A stretch of 64,000 nucleotides of DNA from Lepeophtheirus salmonis (Eukaryota; Arthropoda; Copepoda; Siphonostomatoida; Caligidae), in NCBI RefSeq assembly GCF_016086655.4, contig NC_052137.2:7316001-7380000 (forward strand), written 5' to 3'. The notes below the pieces were generated by a model, which saw only the letters and a list, made by a program, of their open reading frames with translations, was not told the origin of the DNA and searched no databases. How positions within the stretch are numbered: position 1 is the first letter of the stretch; the number at the start of each line of letters is the position of its first letter. Both the position numbers and the translations under genes were made by a program. This document shows positions 22,456-34,692 of the stretch, in pieces.

Positions 22456-23269
22456 AGGTGGGAGATATGTTTAAAATATGTCTGTAAATGTGGGAGCGTT
22501 TTTTTCTATTTGGCAATCTGAAAAGACTTTTTTTAATTTTGAAAGCTGCTGTTTTTATTATTTAGTTCTTGAGAAGGGAATATCTAAGTATTTAGCGTTT
22601 TAAAAGTTTTCAAAAAAGTTATTTGTCAAATTTGTCATTGTTAAAAATATTTTTCCCTGTAGGTGCCACTGATGACGTCTCAATTATATGAGTTTATCTC
22701 ATTTAAAAACTGTTCTCAATGTGAATATAATTTTTTTAACAATCACAATGATATTGATTTCAATCTCTTTAGATATAGGTAGGTATAGAAATACATCGTA
22801 AATAAAATATTTCATTTTTCGCTTCGTTTACTAATTCTTTCATTATAAGCAAATAAATTGTCGTTTGCAGATACACGCATATACATGTTTCGCTGTATGA
22901 ACCTAAATATACATTTGTCTTTTTTACTTTTCTTCTATCGAAAACAAGCCAGTAAGGGCAATTGTTTTTTTATTATTATTTTTTTGTCTCTAAATAGATA
23001 AATATCCAACAAACAAATAGTGTAATTTATTATTGCAAATCGTGTAGGATGTTATTGGATGTTTTTGAATTAAATAAAAATAAATAGATGGGGGATAGAT
23101 AAGTCCCACCTTCCAGCCAAGAAACAGTCATGCCTTGATATACGAGTCCTTCAATCTACGAGGTATAATCGTAGTAAAAAAATATGATGACAAGGGAGTT
23201 TTTATTAGGATAGGAAATGGTTAAGAATTGGCGATAGTTGTGATTGTCATTTTTTGTTCAAGAAAGATC
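22456..23269. other. Non-coding with R1 start and an ACGAG repeat
   Basis: At 22495-22610 the left part of R1 is visible (TATTTGGCAATCTGAAAAGA, AGTTCTTGAGAAGGGAATAT). At 23126-23170 CATGCCTTGATATACGAGTC, then CAATCTACGAGG, resembles the 'CCTTGACTTACGAG' ends common on old animal DNA transposons. No coding sequence. Confidence 0.4.
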
Positions 23270-23590
23270 AAAATTTAGAGATTAGAAAAGGAAAAACGGT
23301 CATTGCGTTTGCTCTTTCTTCTATTGTGCTCATAATTTAATTTTAACTCTCTGATAGTAAACATTAGAGGTGTATCAACCGTCATAAAAATCATGTATAT
23401 AATAAGCATGTTTAAAAAAAAAGAAACCAAAAATCAAAATGGTAACCCTGACAATTTCAGTAATGTTTTAGAGGAGATCAGCTACTATCTGCTGTGACAA
23501 AGGAGAAGGAAATAAACAAGCCCATTGTTGAGACTTACACCAATATCGATCCCCCCAATTCTACTTTCAATAAAGACTTAGAATTATAAC
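23270..23590 (-). repeat. Dispersed repeat R1, minus copy
   Basis: AGAGATTAGAAAAGGAAAAA is shared with the minus copy at 46435. ATGGTAACCCTGACAATTTC (R1 right end reversed), ATCAGCTACTATCTGCTGTG and AATTCTACTTTC follow in R1 order. Confidence 0.6.
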
Positions 23591-24569
23591 TCTGCAACTA
23601 ATCTTGAGGGCTATGCTCCCTCTTTTATGAGCACACGCAAATATTTAATCAGGTTTTAAATATAACTGAATAGATTTAGGAAAATATGTTTGACAACATT
23701 TAATTTCATTTATATCACTCATTTTAAAAATGGTTATTTTATAATTTGGACAACGTAATTTCATTATTTTCCACAAAATATTACAAATTTTGCGTCAATG
23801 ATAAAAGCTTGTTCAGACTTGCAATAATCTGGCTTCAGAGTCGTCTTAGAATATTTTTCTTTTAGATGCTCATGTTTATTTATTTTTATTGATGACAATA
23901 CTAGCTTTCTTCGTTCTAACTCTTAGTGTTAAGTATAAAAAGGTTGTCAGTATGTCAAAGAAAAACCCAATTTTTATTTATTAGCTAACTCAATTGCAAT
24001 CCAAGTAAAAAATAGGTATGCAGTACTTTATTTAATCATAACTCTTAATAGTACTCGATGGGAATTTGGAATTGATCTATTTCTTATCGTGTTATTTTTT
24101 TTCTTTTTAATACTACAAAAAAATTATCTTAACATTACAAAAAATTAATCTAGTATTTGTATGATATAATTGCGTCATTTATAAGATTTTTGTGAATTGT
24201 TTTATGTCTACGTGGTTTTAGGGGAGATCCCTCCCCAAAATGAGTCCCCCTAAGTTACCTTAAAGGCTGTCATAGATTATTTTTTTTAGTAATTTATCAT
24301 GGGATAAATTGATTTGACTTACGAGCTCGTTTTAACAAGAAATACAAATCATATGTCAAGGGGTAACTGCATTTATATTCTTACAATTTACCATGTCCCT
24401 TTCTATAAATATATATCTGCACCGGTTGGAAACATGAAACTTACATATATATTTCAAAAGAAAAAAGAAAATAGCCTTCCAGTCTTTAATTATAAATTTA
24501 ACAAAAATCCTTATTAATCTTTGTCTAATACATAGCCACTATCAAATTGATTAATTATATTCGGTCACC
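23591..24569. other. Non-coding AT-rich interval
   Basis: No gene or repeat end recognised; open frames are short and AT-driven. Confidence 0.4.
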
Positions 24570-25300
24570 ATTGAACTAACAGATGGCGACAAACCCTTTG
24601 TGGAAAGGGATACAAGTATTGCAAATAAAGTTTGGATCCATGGAAGCCCATTCCTTGTCGACAAAGGCCTTCATTGCTCTAGTGATGTATGCTATAGACC
24701 CTCCTCTCGATGTTCGGCTAGAAAGAGTGTCATGGGGATTTACATCTGGACTGTATGGTGACCACATTTTCATGTCCCTGAAAACGTTGATGTTAGCCAA
24801 GAAGGTCTGAGTAATTTTGCAGTATGAGGGGGCCCATCTTGCTGAAAGACAACGTTACCGTCAGGTAAATTTGTATGGACACACAGGGGCATGTCGATGT
24901 ACATGCCTGCTATGAGTTTGTAACACTCAGGTAACCAGATCAGGTTGCCATAATGCCGTTGGCGGAAACAATGCCTATTGCCAAGGCTGATGCCGGGTTT
25001 TTGGTGGTGGTCACCATAGAAGGGTCCATATTTATTTCAACATTGAAGATGGTTGATGACGTTGACATTCTTCGCATGAGCGCAAAGAGACTTGGTTGGG
25101 TTCTTTTTGATAGGGTCCTTGAGGGAATCCGTATGAATGATGGTCTTTTTTCTATAACCTTCCTTCCTCTTTATTCTTTTGTTGTGGTCTAGCCTCTTCT
25201 AAACGGTGTAGATATTCTTACGAACCATTACCGTCATTCTGGTCACTTCTGTTTAAATGTGACTATCAGGAAGGAGAGTTGATGCTAAGAGTTCCGATGA
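24570..25300 (-). pseudogene. Decayed mariner transposase (all three acid blocks partly seen)
   Basis: Minus-strand blocks in descending coordinates run as follows. A basic linker VRKNIYTV*KRLDHNKRIKR type is followed by LKDPIKKNPTKSLCAHAKNV (helix-turn-helix 2 region), then TTTKNPASALAIGIVSANGI (the core strand PASVMVLGVVSSDG type). NVVFQQDGPPHTAKLL is the second catalytic block, with Asp intact. MKMWSPYSPDVNPHD is the third block, with Asp intact, followed by AMKAFVDKEWASMDPNFI and a stop at 24576. The first-acid SDEK block is not visible, and a deletion removes that part. Frames shift at least three times. The plus-strand frames 24583-24810 and 24953-25192 are shadows. Confidence 0.85.
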
Positions 25301-25720
25301 AATTTCCCGTCCAATTTAAAAACTTCAAAAAGCAGGAGGTGCTTGAGATAAATGGCTAACTATACCATTTAAGACGGTTCTAATTTCCCCACACAGCAAC
25401 TCTCCAATCAATATAATACAAGTGTGTAAGTTTCGAGTTTCCACCCGGTGTGTACATATATATATTTGGTATTTTGTGTGTTTCAAGGAGGCGGGCTCTA
25501 AATTTATAGTAATAATGGCAGCAGCAGACTCGTATATAAATCTTTATTTCTTTAAATGCAAAAGTCGAAAAAAAAGGATTTAGAATATAAATATATATAA
25601 TTCTTTTTCTTTCATAGTTAGTTTCCTTCTCTCCTTTCTTCCCAGCTTGACATGTATCCTGCAATTCTTTTTCTCCATATCTCATTATGCCTTTATTTCT
25701 TACCCCTAGCCTACTTTTCC
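25301..25720. other. Non-coding interval
   Basis: No motif recognised. The minus frame 25380-25685 lacks family features. Confidence 0.4.
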
Positions 25721-25795
25721 ACTAGTGTTGGGATTCGGTCTGAAGATCCTGTTTTAAGAAATTCGATCTAAAATAAAATTTGGTAAAGATACAAA
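25721..25795 (+). mobile_element. MITE family 1, left end
   Basis: ACTAGTGTTGGGATTCGGTC then TGAAGATCCTG matches the family 1 left end. The matching right part lies at about 26370-26769, beyond a mariner remnant. Confidence 0.6.
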
Positions 25796-25797
25796 TG

Positions 25798-26240
25798 CTA
25801 TGAAGGCTGCAGAGACTGTTTCAATTTCCTCCCGGAAAGCCAATTAGAATCAAAGCTTCTGCAGTAATAATATGGCCGACTTTTGGCTTTCCTCAATATG
25901 CCCCTTTCCAGTCCTGATCTCAACCCCTTGGACTTTGTAGTTTGGAGTGTCTTGAAGAAGAATGTCTCCAGCAAATTTTTTCCAATTTTTGGTTCACTCA
26001 GAGCTGTTATTATGACCACATGCTACGCCATGGAGACGGCCTTCATTATCAAGAGCTGCCAATCTGTTTGTCGGCGTGCTGAGGCTGTTATTGCTTGTGA
26101 AGGAGGGCATATTAAATAAACAATATAGATTTAAACATATCACAAACGGATTTTGATTTGTCTTTTCTTAATTCCATAAAACGTTTATCGTAATTTAGTC
26201 GTTTGTCACTGCAAGTTTTGGGTCCCCACCTTGTATACTC
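25798..26240 (+). pseudogene. mariner transposase C-terminal remnant
   Basis: The frame 25883-26119 reads MAFLNMPLSSPDLNPLDFVV (third-acid block, Asp intact), WSVLKKNVSSKFFPIFGSLR, and the canonical C-terminus METAFIIKSCQSVCRRAEAV, IACEGGHIK and stop. A right end of the type GTCCCCACCTTGTATA follows at about 26222. The upstream two thirds of the gene are missing; a fragment MADFWLSS-like in another frame shows one frameshift at 25872. The minus frame 25798-26019 is a shadow. Confidence 0.88.
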
Positions 26241-26369
26241 TATTTTGTTTCATCTGTAGATCACTCTTCTGTTTGTTTTTCTAATCAGAGTTCTGAACAT
26301 TGATTCGTTGAAATAGAATTATTTATTGCTATGCTGCAAACAATTCCAGACAATCATTGAAACATAGTT

Positions 26370-26769
26370 ATGTAGCTGGAAGAAATAGACTTAATACCAA
26401 CTGATTTGGGCCTATTTGTCTCTTTATGAAAGGTTTGTGTGATACAATAAAGATTTAGAGGTGAGATTTGTCCTGTAGAAACAATCTGTATTGATCGGCT
26501 TCATTTAAAATTCGGTCTAGAAGGCTTCTATCAATGAATCGTTGAGAAGTTAAATGTCTTGTATAAATCAGATTTATCATTAATGTGGTTAGGGGAGAAA
26601 ATCGGCGCATACAGTCGGATCGAAAAAATTACTATTTGAAAATGACTAAATTTTGTCACCAGTTCAAGATTGTGTTCCTGACTGAAATATCGTTTTCAAT
26701 CCGCATAGAAAAATCACTTCAGACCGAACCGGTAAAAAAGTTCGGTCTTGGACCGTGTCTTAACACTAA
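26370..26769 (+). mobile_element. MITE family 1, right part
   Basis: TGATACAATAAAGATTTAG, GAGAAAATCGGCGCATACAG, TGAAAATGACTAAATTTTG, CTGACTGAAATATCG and the terminal TTCGGTCTTGGACCGTGTCT, TAACACTAAT match the family 1 right end. The end is the complement of the left end ACTAGTGTTG. The plus frame 26585-26842 spans this and is not coding. Confidence 0.65.
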
Positions 26770-27599
26770 TATATATATAGCAATGTTTTTTAGAAAACAA
26801 AACAAAATTAATTTACTAATATTCTTCAAGATTGTTGTGTAGCGAGGAGGAATTAAAAGACTGGAGGCCAGGGGAGGGGGTCCTTTCCACATATTATAAT
26901 GTACATACTTTTATTTGTAATATAATATTTTCAACGTAAATCAAAGGCTGCATAAACAAACATGAGGGTACAAACAGGGCAGTGACTAATAATTTTTTTG
27001 ATGGGTGTAGTAGGGCTTTTCGAAAAATATTTGATAGAATGATTTTCTTTTTTATGAATATGCCAAATTAAATAAATAATTAAAAATAAAAAAACAAACT
27101 GTTTGGGATTATTTTTTGGAAACATTTTGATAGAGATAAAATTTGTTAGAAGAACAAAAAATTATTTACAAAAAACTTTTTGGATTTGACAAATTTAAGA
27201 ATAAGCTTTTAGCTTTTTTAGAGACTTCAACCTACAGAAAGGTTATAGTTAATATTTAATATGATGAAATTTGATTAGTTTGACATAAGAAATATGTTCT
27301 GAGTTTACATCAAAATAGTCAAAGGCCATAATTGCAGGCATTAAATCATTGTCATATAATAATATTAGTAACTTATTTTGAAGCTGTGGCCCAGTTTTGG
27401 AGCCTTTTGTATATTGCACGTAATCCAAAGTATTAATATTTTACATTTTAATTAGTTGAATAATAAATTAAGAGGATTATGACAGTTGCTACGATAAAAT
27501 ATTATTCTGATTAAGAGAAAGTAAAGCTAGAGTTGTGAGTAAGACTGACAATTTGTTGGAGGAGTAATTTGAAGTGATGAAAATATTATGTATATTTTT
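26770..27599. other. Non-coding AT-rich interval
   Basis: Nothing recognised; includes AT-rich low complexity and one small minus frame without motif. Confidence 0.4.
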
Positions 27600-28010
27600 G
27601 ACTTTGCCAATTTTTTGAAATTGGTAATCAATAGAATGATTTTTCTTTTCCTAATATGATGTCAAAATTATCTCACTCCTGAGTAGTAAACTTCCTTTCT
27701 ACTACATTCGATTATATATTCAAAAACTGATTGAACCTTTGTGTGTGCTCATAAAATACGTAGAGTAACACAAAACATTTACTACGGAGTTTTAATTGAA
27801 AGCCCTTCAGAACTCTGAGTAAAATTGAGGCTAGACATTGGAGTAATTCTTGCCAGTGTGCTTGTTTATTTCCTTCTTCCCCTTTCCCATTGTCACAGCT
27901 TATTGTAGCTGGTCTTATGAAACACCATGACAGTAAAACTGCTCTCCTTCAAAGCATTCTTCATATTGTCAGGGTTACCACATTGATTTTCGGTTTCTTT
28001 TTTTTACATG
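27600..28010 (+). repeat. Dispersed repeat R1, near-complete copy
   Basis: AAATTGGTAATCAATAGAAT, CTGAGTAGTAAACTTCC, AACTGATTGAACCTTTGTGT, GCTCATAAAATACG, GACATTGGAGTAATTCT, TGTCACAGCTTATTGTAGCT, GAAACACCATGACAG and TTGTCAGGGTTACCACATTG occur in the same order as at 51185-51600. Confidence 0.65.
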
Positions 28011-28099
28011 CCCTAAATACATACAACTTTCATCACTAATTATAAGTGTAAAGAGTAGAACTGAGGATCGGCATTGGAGTCATTCTTCTAATTTTTCTA

Positions 28100-28421
28100 A
28101 GCCCACCGTAGGATTAGTGATAACTACCTTCCTCTCATAGATCAATGGAGCTAATTATCATACCAATCGTCTCCAGGAGCGCTACTACGACTGAGTGTCC
28201 AAGGATATTTGCCCTCCTAGATCTCCCGAACTGGATCTGATGGGATAATTTATCAAAAGATACCTTGAATCAAATGTCGAACGAGGTCCTCAAACTACCA
28301 AAAAGTCCCAGATCGACTCTATTGTCCTGGAATAAAAGATTGGACTTTAGTTTCCAGGGCATACGTGCAGTTCCTGGCCCGAATCGAGGCTGTTATATAG
28401 ACCAACGCAGGCTACATTGAG
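28100..28421 (+). pseudogene. mariner transposase C-terminal remnant
   Basis: PPRSPELDLMG (third-acid region, SPDLNPMD altered), then FIKRYLESNVERGPQTTKKS, and in another frame WTLVSRAYVQFLARIEAVI, a stop, TNAGYIE and the terminal TGA near 28419. These are the last 100 or so residues of a mariner transposase. The first two catalytic blocks are absent. It follows the R1 copy at 27600-28010 after about 90 bases. Confidence 0.75.
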
Positions 28422-29271
28422 TGAAATATAATTTTAATGATCGTATTAGCTTCTTAGTTGTTTTTTTTTTTGTTTTTTTATAAGTCTGAAAAAATAACAA
28501 TTGTAAGCTAATTTAAAGTATATTTAAAATACCAGACTTCGTTATTAAACCCTGGTATCTTTTTACAGATAAATAAATCATAGACATATTTAAATAAGTT
28601 ATATGTATTACATTCAAATTACTGGGATAAGTTAAGATACCTCAGAATGCCAGTTATTATTTAGAAACTTTATATGATTGAAAAGACTTATATTGACCCC
28701 GATGTGACCATTCAAATAGAATATATATATACATATATATTAAAAAAAGTTCATAATCATTGCAAAAGTTTGCAAAAAAATAAATTTATTCAACCATTAA
28801 TGATCCTCTCTTTCTCTTCATTTTAGGTAAGACAATGAATGATGATGAGGATGTTGGGAAAGTCAAATGAATTTCTTTTACTCTGCTTCTACAAGTGTAA
28901 AATATATTATATATGTACCATTTTAAGGACAAAGACTTTTTATTCCAATCAAAACTTGCAACCTTTTAATATTAAGAAAATAACTTCACCATGTGAAGCG
29001 AAGCGACGCGAAGAGTATATTATTAGATTAAGAGGAGAGCGATCTCCACCTTCTCTAGGTCTTGGGACAATTAGCACTTTAGAGAAACTTGAAAGTAGAT
29101 GGAAGGTCTAATTATATAAAGGAGGTTGTGTGTTTGTCTCTTTTGAAGTACTTCAGGGGGAGGGGGTCTCAGAGTTTATCTGTGGACTATGGGATGATGC
29201 CGGAAGAGATCAATATGCAAGGTAGTGGTTCCCCATTTTTCTTTTTTGAGTTCGACCCTTTAAATCAAGCT
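28422..29271. other. Non-coding; R3 trace and weak splice-like signal
   Basis: At 28606-28690 ACATTCAAATTACTGGGATA, AGTTAAGATACCTCAGAATG matches repeat R3 (47938, 52200). At 28805-28830 a pyrimidine-rich tract ends in TTTTAG followed by GTAAG, which looks like adjoining splice signals. The reading frame after it (28839-29111) is unrecognised and too weak to call. Confidence 0.35.
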
Positions 29272-29306
29272 TAGCGGTTCAAGCGTTTGAAGTTCTCGAA
29301 CCGCTA
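29272..29306. other. Perfect 9-bp hairpin
   Basis: TAGCGGTTC (29272-29280) and GAACCGCTA (29298-29306) are exact reverse complements separated by 17 bases. There is no following T-run. Function unknown; it may be an insertion scar or chance. Confidence 0.4.
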
Positions 29307-30845
29307 GAACAGGAGCTGACAAAGTCAAACTGAGACAGCCTTAAATTGCTTATCTGTCTCATTTCTTGTGCTTCTGTTTTTTTTTTATAGAAAATACAAT
29401 ATATATTAAAAAAAATAAATAATCAAAAAGTCATTTTTTTGTGTAATTGGAGCGTTTTACAATGATTTTTTACGTCGCCAGGGTGATACAGTCGTATCTG
29501 AGTTTCAAATTGATAAGGTCTTCTTATAGATCTGGAAAAGTGTTTCCAGGCACCAGACATCATAAATAAAAGAGGGAAGGGTGGAGTAGATTAAGGATCC
29601 AGTTCTGCTACTAAGCTTATCGGGGCCCTATAATATGACAGATATAACATTTCTTAAGCCAGAGTAGAGTGTCTCAAAGTATACTATGCCAAGGCCCTCT
29701 AAACTAATACATTTTTTGCACAGGCAGCCTTTATACTAAACATGTTATGTAGATTGAAAGCAATCCTAAATTCCCCATCTTCCTGCTCCTCCTAGGGAGG
29801 GGCTCCCCTTACGGCTCCACCTTGAAAACCATTGTCTTAAGCAACCTTAGTTTTCAGAGCCCCTGCTGGAACTTGGAGCACAACGCACTCTGCGTATAAG
29901 GTAGCTACGGCCCTGTTTGTATCTAATATAATTTCCTGGGCCTGAATTTTCAAGTGAAGCCCCTTGTTGTAAGTACATGTTAACAAACTGAGCCCGTATA
30001 AAAAAGACCTAATACCGAGACTACAACCGTTGAAATGACAGAATGTTTGTCCTGGACCAATAGAACTGCTGAACATGAACTGAGCATAACCTTGCTTAAA
30101 ATATATGACTAGACAAAGTATGACAACCACATCTATAATTTGAGGGATGAATATAAGATTTGGAGTGTATTTTATGCAAAAAAATAACCTTAAAGGCCAT
30201 ATATCACTCCAATAAAGTTATACCGAGAGGCAAATTATGTTAGTTATTTGACTAAATTGATCAAAAATTAAAAAATCGTGGTACATATATAAAAAAAAAA
30301 ATAAGAAATACATCAAAGACAATTTAAATCAGCGATATTTTTCTGTATATTATCATTTCTCTTTTTTGCAGTAAACAAAGTCAAAATTGAGACTCACAAA
30401 CAAATAATATTACAGGCTGTGGATGCGTAAATAGGTTTAATAAACGAATCAAGGTCTTAATTTGACGAATATGTACTCTATATTGATCAAAACAAGTCTA
30501 TTCTATGTTAAATTTTAGACAGAGCAACTCAAAAATCATACTCCACCTTAAGCCGCGATCTGTATTTATATGGTTAATACGGAAAAGGTCGTCTCACATA
30601 AATAAGTTAAGCCAAATGGTATTAGTCAATCTAAAGCTTCTTTATCCCTTCTGTGGGTACTCATTCATCACAGAAATACAGAATTCGTCATGTGTTTTAC
30701 GTTCAAAATCTGTTTTTGTGTTTTGTCACATAAAAGTTGAATAAGCATATATTTCATGTCAGACGACCGATGATTATCTGTGGAGGTAAATGGGGAGTAT
30801 CCGGTTATGTTTTTGTGGAGCACTATCTTCTGGGAATTATTTTTT
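29307..30845. other. Unassigned, locally less AT-rich
   Basis: The section 29580-30060 is richer in G and C than its surroundings and holds a minus frame (29837-30130) with a hydrophobic start but no ATG at its beginning and no motif. I do not call a gene. The plus frame 30505-30744 is likewise unrecognised. Confidence 0.35.
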
Positions 30846-30905
30846 TAAGTGGTTCCCAACCTTTCAAATTTGGTGACACAGTTTAGAACATGCAATCAGG
30901 AAACG
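30846..30905 (+). repeat. hAT-like terminal fragment
   Basis: AGTGGTTCCCAACCTTTCAA followed by GGTGACAC and ACGACCCC is the style of a hAT MITE terminus. The opposite end was not found. Confidence 0.4.
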
Positions 30906-30930
30906 ACCCCAATTCTTAGAATATAATATA

Positions 30931-31256
30931 CAGGGTGACCATTAAGTCTATGACCAGCAACATCAACTTAATAATTCTCTTAGACGGATATATATTTTTT
31001 AATTATGTTTGTTGTATATTATTCATGCAACGTCCACGTTTATTTGTTGTTCCACAAAACTTTTTTCTAAAACGTGTTCTTGAGCCTCTAACAACGATAT
31101 CATGAACTCGAATTGCACCATAATTTGCTTCATTTCAAGGGAAGACCTGTAGGGCCAATACTAATTACCAAAAAGACCTCAATGTATCCAAGTAATAGGT
31201 TTACTACACGATCAATGGGTACAAAGAGACCAAGATGATCGATGATAGGCTTAAGA
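30931..31256 (+). pseudogene. mariner left end and N-terminal remnant
   Basis: After a TA (30929-30930) the end reads CAGGGTGACCATTAAGTCTA, a classic mariner terminus. The sequence from 31045 aligns block by block with the mariner at 6800-7020 (TTTTTTCTAAAACGTG(C/T)TCT, TTGAGCCTCTAAC, TTTGCTTCATTT, TACACGATCAA, AAGAGTGGT). It covers the N-terminus and first helix-turn-helix only and has stops in all frames. It breaks off where a minus-strand transposase remnant begins. Confidence 0.75.
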
Positions 31257-31520
31257 GTGGTCTCCTGAGGTATATAAGGACTGCGAGGCTTTTAGATTAT
31301 TTTTTTGTGATGTAAACAGGGATTCCATAAATTCTTCATCGAAGAAGAAAATCACCCGGTAGCCATAATATTTGAAGTCATTAAAAAGACTCCTACAACT
31401 TTTCATACGTTTCATATACTTTTCATATGTATTAGGCTCAAGAATGTCATCTCCTCTAATATATTTGACTTCCAGCAGCCTTGACCACCATTGATTCGTT
31501 ATTTTTACTTTTCTTATCAA
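31257..31520 (-). pseudogene. mariner transposase linker and first-acid remnant
   Basis: The minus-strand frame contains KYMKRMKSCRSLFNDFKYYG and then RVIFFFDEEFMES. This is the family block ...RARKLLNDLKHHGNRVIIFSDEKTFTVD, with the first catalytic Asp kept and Lys changed to Glu. About 45 residues on each side do not extend the similarity. It abuts the plus-strand mariner at 30931-31256. Confidence 0.7.
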
Positions 31521-31837
31521 AAATTTAAACCCTAAATGACAAAAAAAACAAAACCCAGAAAGTTAGCTTATTTGTCAACACTGGCGCAAGGAGCGACAGC
31601 TGTGGTACAAGCGATACAAAGCAGTAACCAAACATGTTTAATACTGGTTCAGACGTTATGCTGAGTGCCTTAGTGAACGGATAGATATATATTTATAGCA
31701 TGAATTAATTTTTATATCTTTTCAGGCTGTTTTTATAAAATATAAGTACACATTCAGCTCAAATTTAATTAAGGAACCCCATGGTAATGGGTTAGCAATC
31801 CCATATGGTGTCAAGGCCCACAGATTGTAAGCCACAG

Positions 31838-32060
31838 CTTTAAGACATATATAATTACATGAAACGGGGCACAGGCCTTCCTCTCAATGGTCCCCAAGAT
31901 CCTAAAATCAAGAGAGTTGCAGTCTGTTGGGGACGTAGGCCACATAGACCTACACCAGAAATTTGCCAAGTTGTCCTCACCCCATTTTTGAGTTTATTTG
32001 GCCTTTTGTTTTCCAGACTTTAAGGCTTTTTGGCCTCCATCTCAGTTGCCCTGAATCGGA
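31838..32060 (-). pseudogene. mariner transposase catalytic-end remnant
   Basis: The minus strand reads, across one frameshift, RMEAKKALKSGKQKAK, then QKWGEDNLANFWCRSMWPTS, PTDCNSLDFRILGTIERKAC, APFHV. This corresponds to the stretch from after the second acid to beyond the third (family: W..DN...FWP..MWPPSSPDCNPLDF..WGTLERKACA.PH). The third acid in NSLD is kept. Sequence on both sides is unrelated or unreadable. Confidence 0.7.
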
Positions 32061-34692
32061 TGAATAAATTTGTTTAATTAGAATTTTTTATTTATTGTTC
32101 TACCATTATGGAAAAAATCGATAAATCATGTAGTAAGTGAATGAAACCTTTCCAAAAGTTACATTTGCAAGTCCCTGGGTCATGGGGTATGTAATATGAT
32201 ACTCCATGAACGTGTATCCATAGACGTATATGTCAATCAACTTAAAACGTACATTATTACTATCCAAATGCATAATATATTGATACTAACTTTGTTATTT
32301 GAACTGTAAGAAAATATTGTGATATTAGTGATACTTATTAATATGTAGGCAAAATAACTCCCTTGTCAGATGAACTTAGTTGAAAGGTTTATTAATGTTC
32401 TACAAATTTTTAAATAATATAAAATATGCTTGTAATCGCATTACTTATTCGTATCAAGAAATTTTAACATATGTCTCAAAAAGATATGAATTTAAAGAGA
32501 AAATATATATTTTAATATAATCTAGATAAGTGATTTTTTGGCAAGGCGTTATTTCCTTCATTCTTGTAAAAGGATTCGGAAAGATAGTTCAAACCCTGAG
32601 TCAAGGAAGAAGAATATTTTTGAATAGATTTATGATACAATGTTTCTACCGAACATAACATATTATTGGACTTGTAATTAAAAAAGTAATTAGTGGAAGG
32701 TAGATGAATCTTTTTCATTTTTTTATTTGAAAGAGAAATAATCTAAAACGGACTTTCTAATATCGAAAATTTAATTATTGATATTAATATTAATTATTAT
32801 TATAGCATATATATTGATATCAACATTTACAAAAAAAAAAACCTCCATTAATTATTAAAATAAGGGGGGGAGGGATTTTGTTGTCAAGCGCCGATTTTTC
32901 AGTATTCCAAACGTTGATTAGTTTCATTTAGAACAATTTCCAAAAATTGATTATTCATGGAGGTCTGTGGGAGTCACTTTTATTTTCTGCACTTGGGTCA
33001 TAGATCATTAGGGATGCTAATCCGGCCTTATCCTCGTTCGATCCCAGATGAAAACAACTTAGGAAATTAATTTTTCTTATTTTAAATCCTACGATTAAAG
33101 CTACAAATATCAATGGTATATTTATTCATATCTAAACATGAATGAAATACAATACTATCTAGATAAAGGGTTTCCAAACTTTCTCTTACCCATTCGCCAT
33201 TCTGATACATAACCTTGTACCCTTAAATTTTTAAAATTAAAAATGCAAAGTAATATAAAATAATTACTATCAATAATTATATTTTTCCTAAGTTAATTAT
33301 TAGGATACATTCCATTTTTACACCACCAAATTAATTTGCTATCTTTATGGAAATTAATATAAACACTAATTGAAAATAATAAATATTTTAATCGTTTTAA
33401 TGAGCTCAATAATTTTTTTTTTTTTTTTTTTGATTTGCAATTAGTTTTTCTACTCCAGGATTTATTTTTGAGACTGCTATTTGAACCTCATCCTTGGTTA
33501 TTTTTAGATTTGACATGAACTTGTTTTTAATCACCATCAGTATTGAAGAGATGGATTAACAAATCCAAGTCGATGGAGAAAGAAATAGTATTTGTTCGGC
33601 AGGTCCCACAGTTAAAGACATTTTAACCAAAAATGCATATAATTTTTCTCCACATTACACATAACGATCAGTTTCATAATATCGAAATGATTCTTTTGCC
33701 CACCCGACCCTGGCGAAGTAACTATGAATTTGATGCAAAAGAAGCTGTGAGAGTTATAGTTTGTCATCATCAAGAATAAGGAAATAACCTTGCAAATATT
33801 TATAACTTTTCATCTCCTTATAAAAATTATCAACCATCAAAACAAAAATTTAATTTATTTAAAAGTTAATTTGGTGTAAATTAGTGAAACTAAACAGATT
33901 GAGTGGGGATAATGGATATTAATTACGTAAGATATTAATATAAACTCTTAAAATTTATCATAGTCACTCTTAGATGAATATAAAATACCATAGCTATTTG
34001 TATACTTTCAACTGCAGAGGATAGATATAATTTGGAATTGATTAAAGTGTTTTGAGAATTGGCGTGTACATATCATCACGACAGATGTTAATGGGCGAAA
34101 CTAGTTTGAGTACTAAGGCGTTAAGACACCAATTCGTTACTAATGGGGTAAAGTTAGGAATTACGTAGCCAAACGGCCTAGATGGAGGCCCTCATACACA
34201 CTATAACAGGCTATCACTAATCATGGGATAGTGTGGCTGTCGAAACCTGGTTTAAGGGCTTAGGTTCCTTAGTATTTCCCGGCATATTTATGAACACTGT
34301 CGTTGACTGATGTTCTATATTCCTATTAATTAGTCATTTAAATCATTATTGACACTTTTTTAAATGATATATTATCAATCTATTTACAATGTAAATATAT
34401 CTAAGAAATAATCTATTAAAAAAAAGGCAAATAATGTCCCCCTTTTAAATATAGCACATGTTCACAGAACAAAAAAAAAATCTTCTTTTTTACTTAGTGA
34501 AATAGATAATGTTCAATCACTCAATGACAAGAGTTCATTGGCACTTATTGTTCTCATTTTTTAGAACTTTGATCTTTTGTTTGTTTTTTTCAAATACCTA
34601 TTCATAATAATGTGTGTCATCAAAGCTCTCATTTTGCTATTAAATTAAACTAATTATATTTTATGTTGCCCTTGAGTTTCATATAAGTAGGT
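32061..34692. other. Long AT-rich interval, no gene seen
   Basis: No coding frame with a motif. Near 33165 a degenerate hAT-like end (AAGGGTTTCCAAACTTTCTC) may be present. There is a T run of about 20 at 33412-33431. Otherwise nothing recognised in 2.6 kb. Confidence 0.45.

Noticed and set aside
24583..25192. Two plus-strand frames of 75 and 79 codons
   Set aside because: They are antisense to the minus-strand mariner relic, which has the FQQDGPPHTAK and SPDVNPHD blocks.
28805..29111. Exon starting after TTTTAG at 28826
   Set aside because: The acceptor is followed at once by GTAAG and the frame has no recognisable content; the evidence is too weak.
29837..30130. 97-codon minus frame with a hydrophobic start resembling a signal peptide
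   Set aside because: It begins at GTG rather than ATG, has no motif, and lacks any supporting context.
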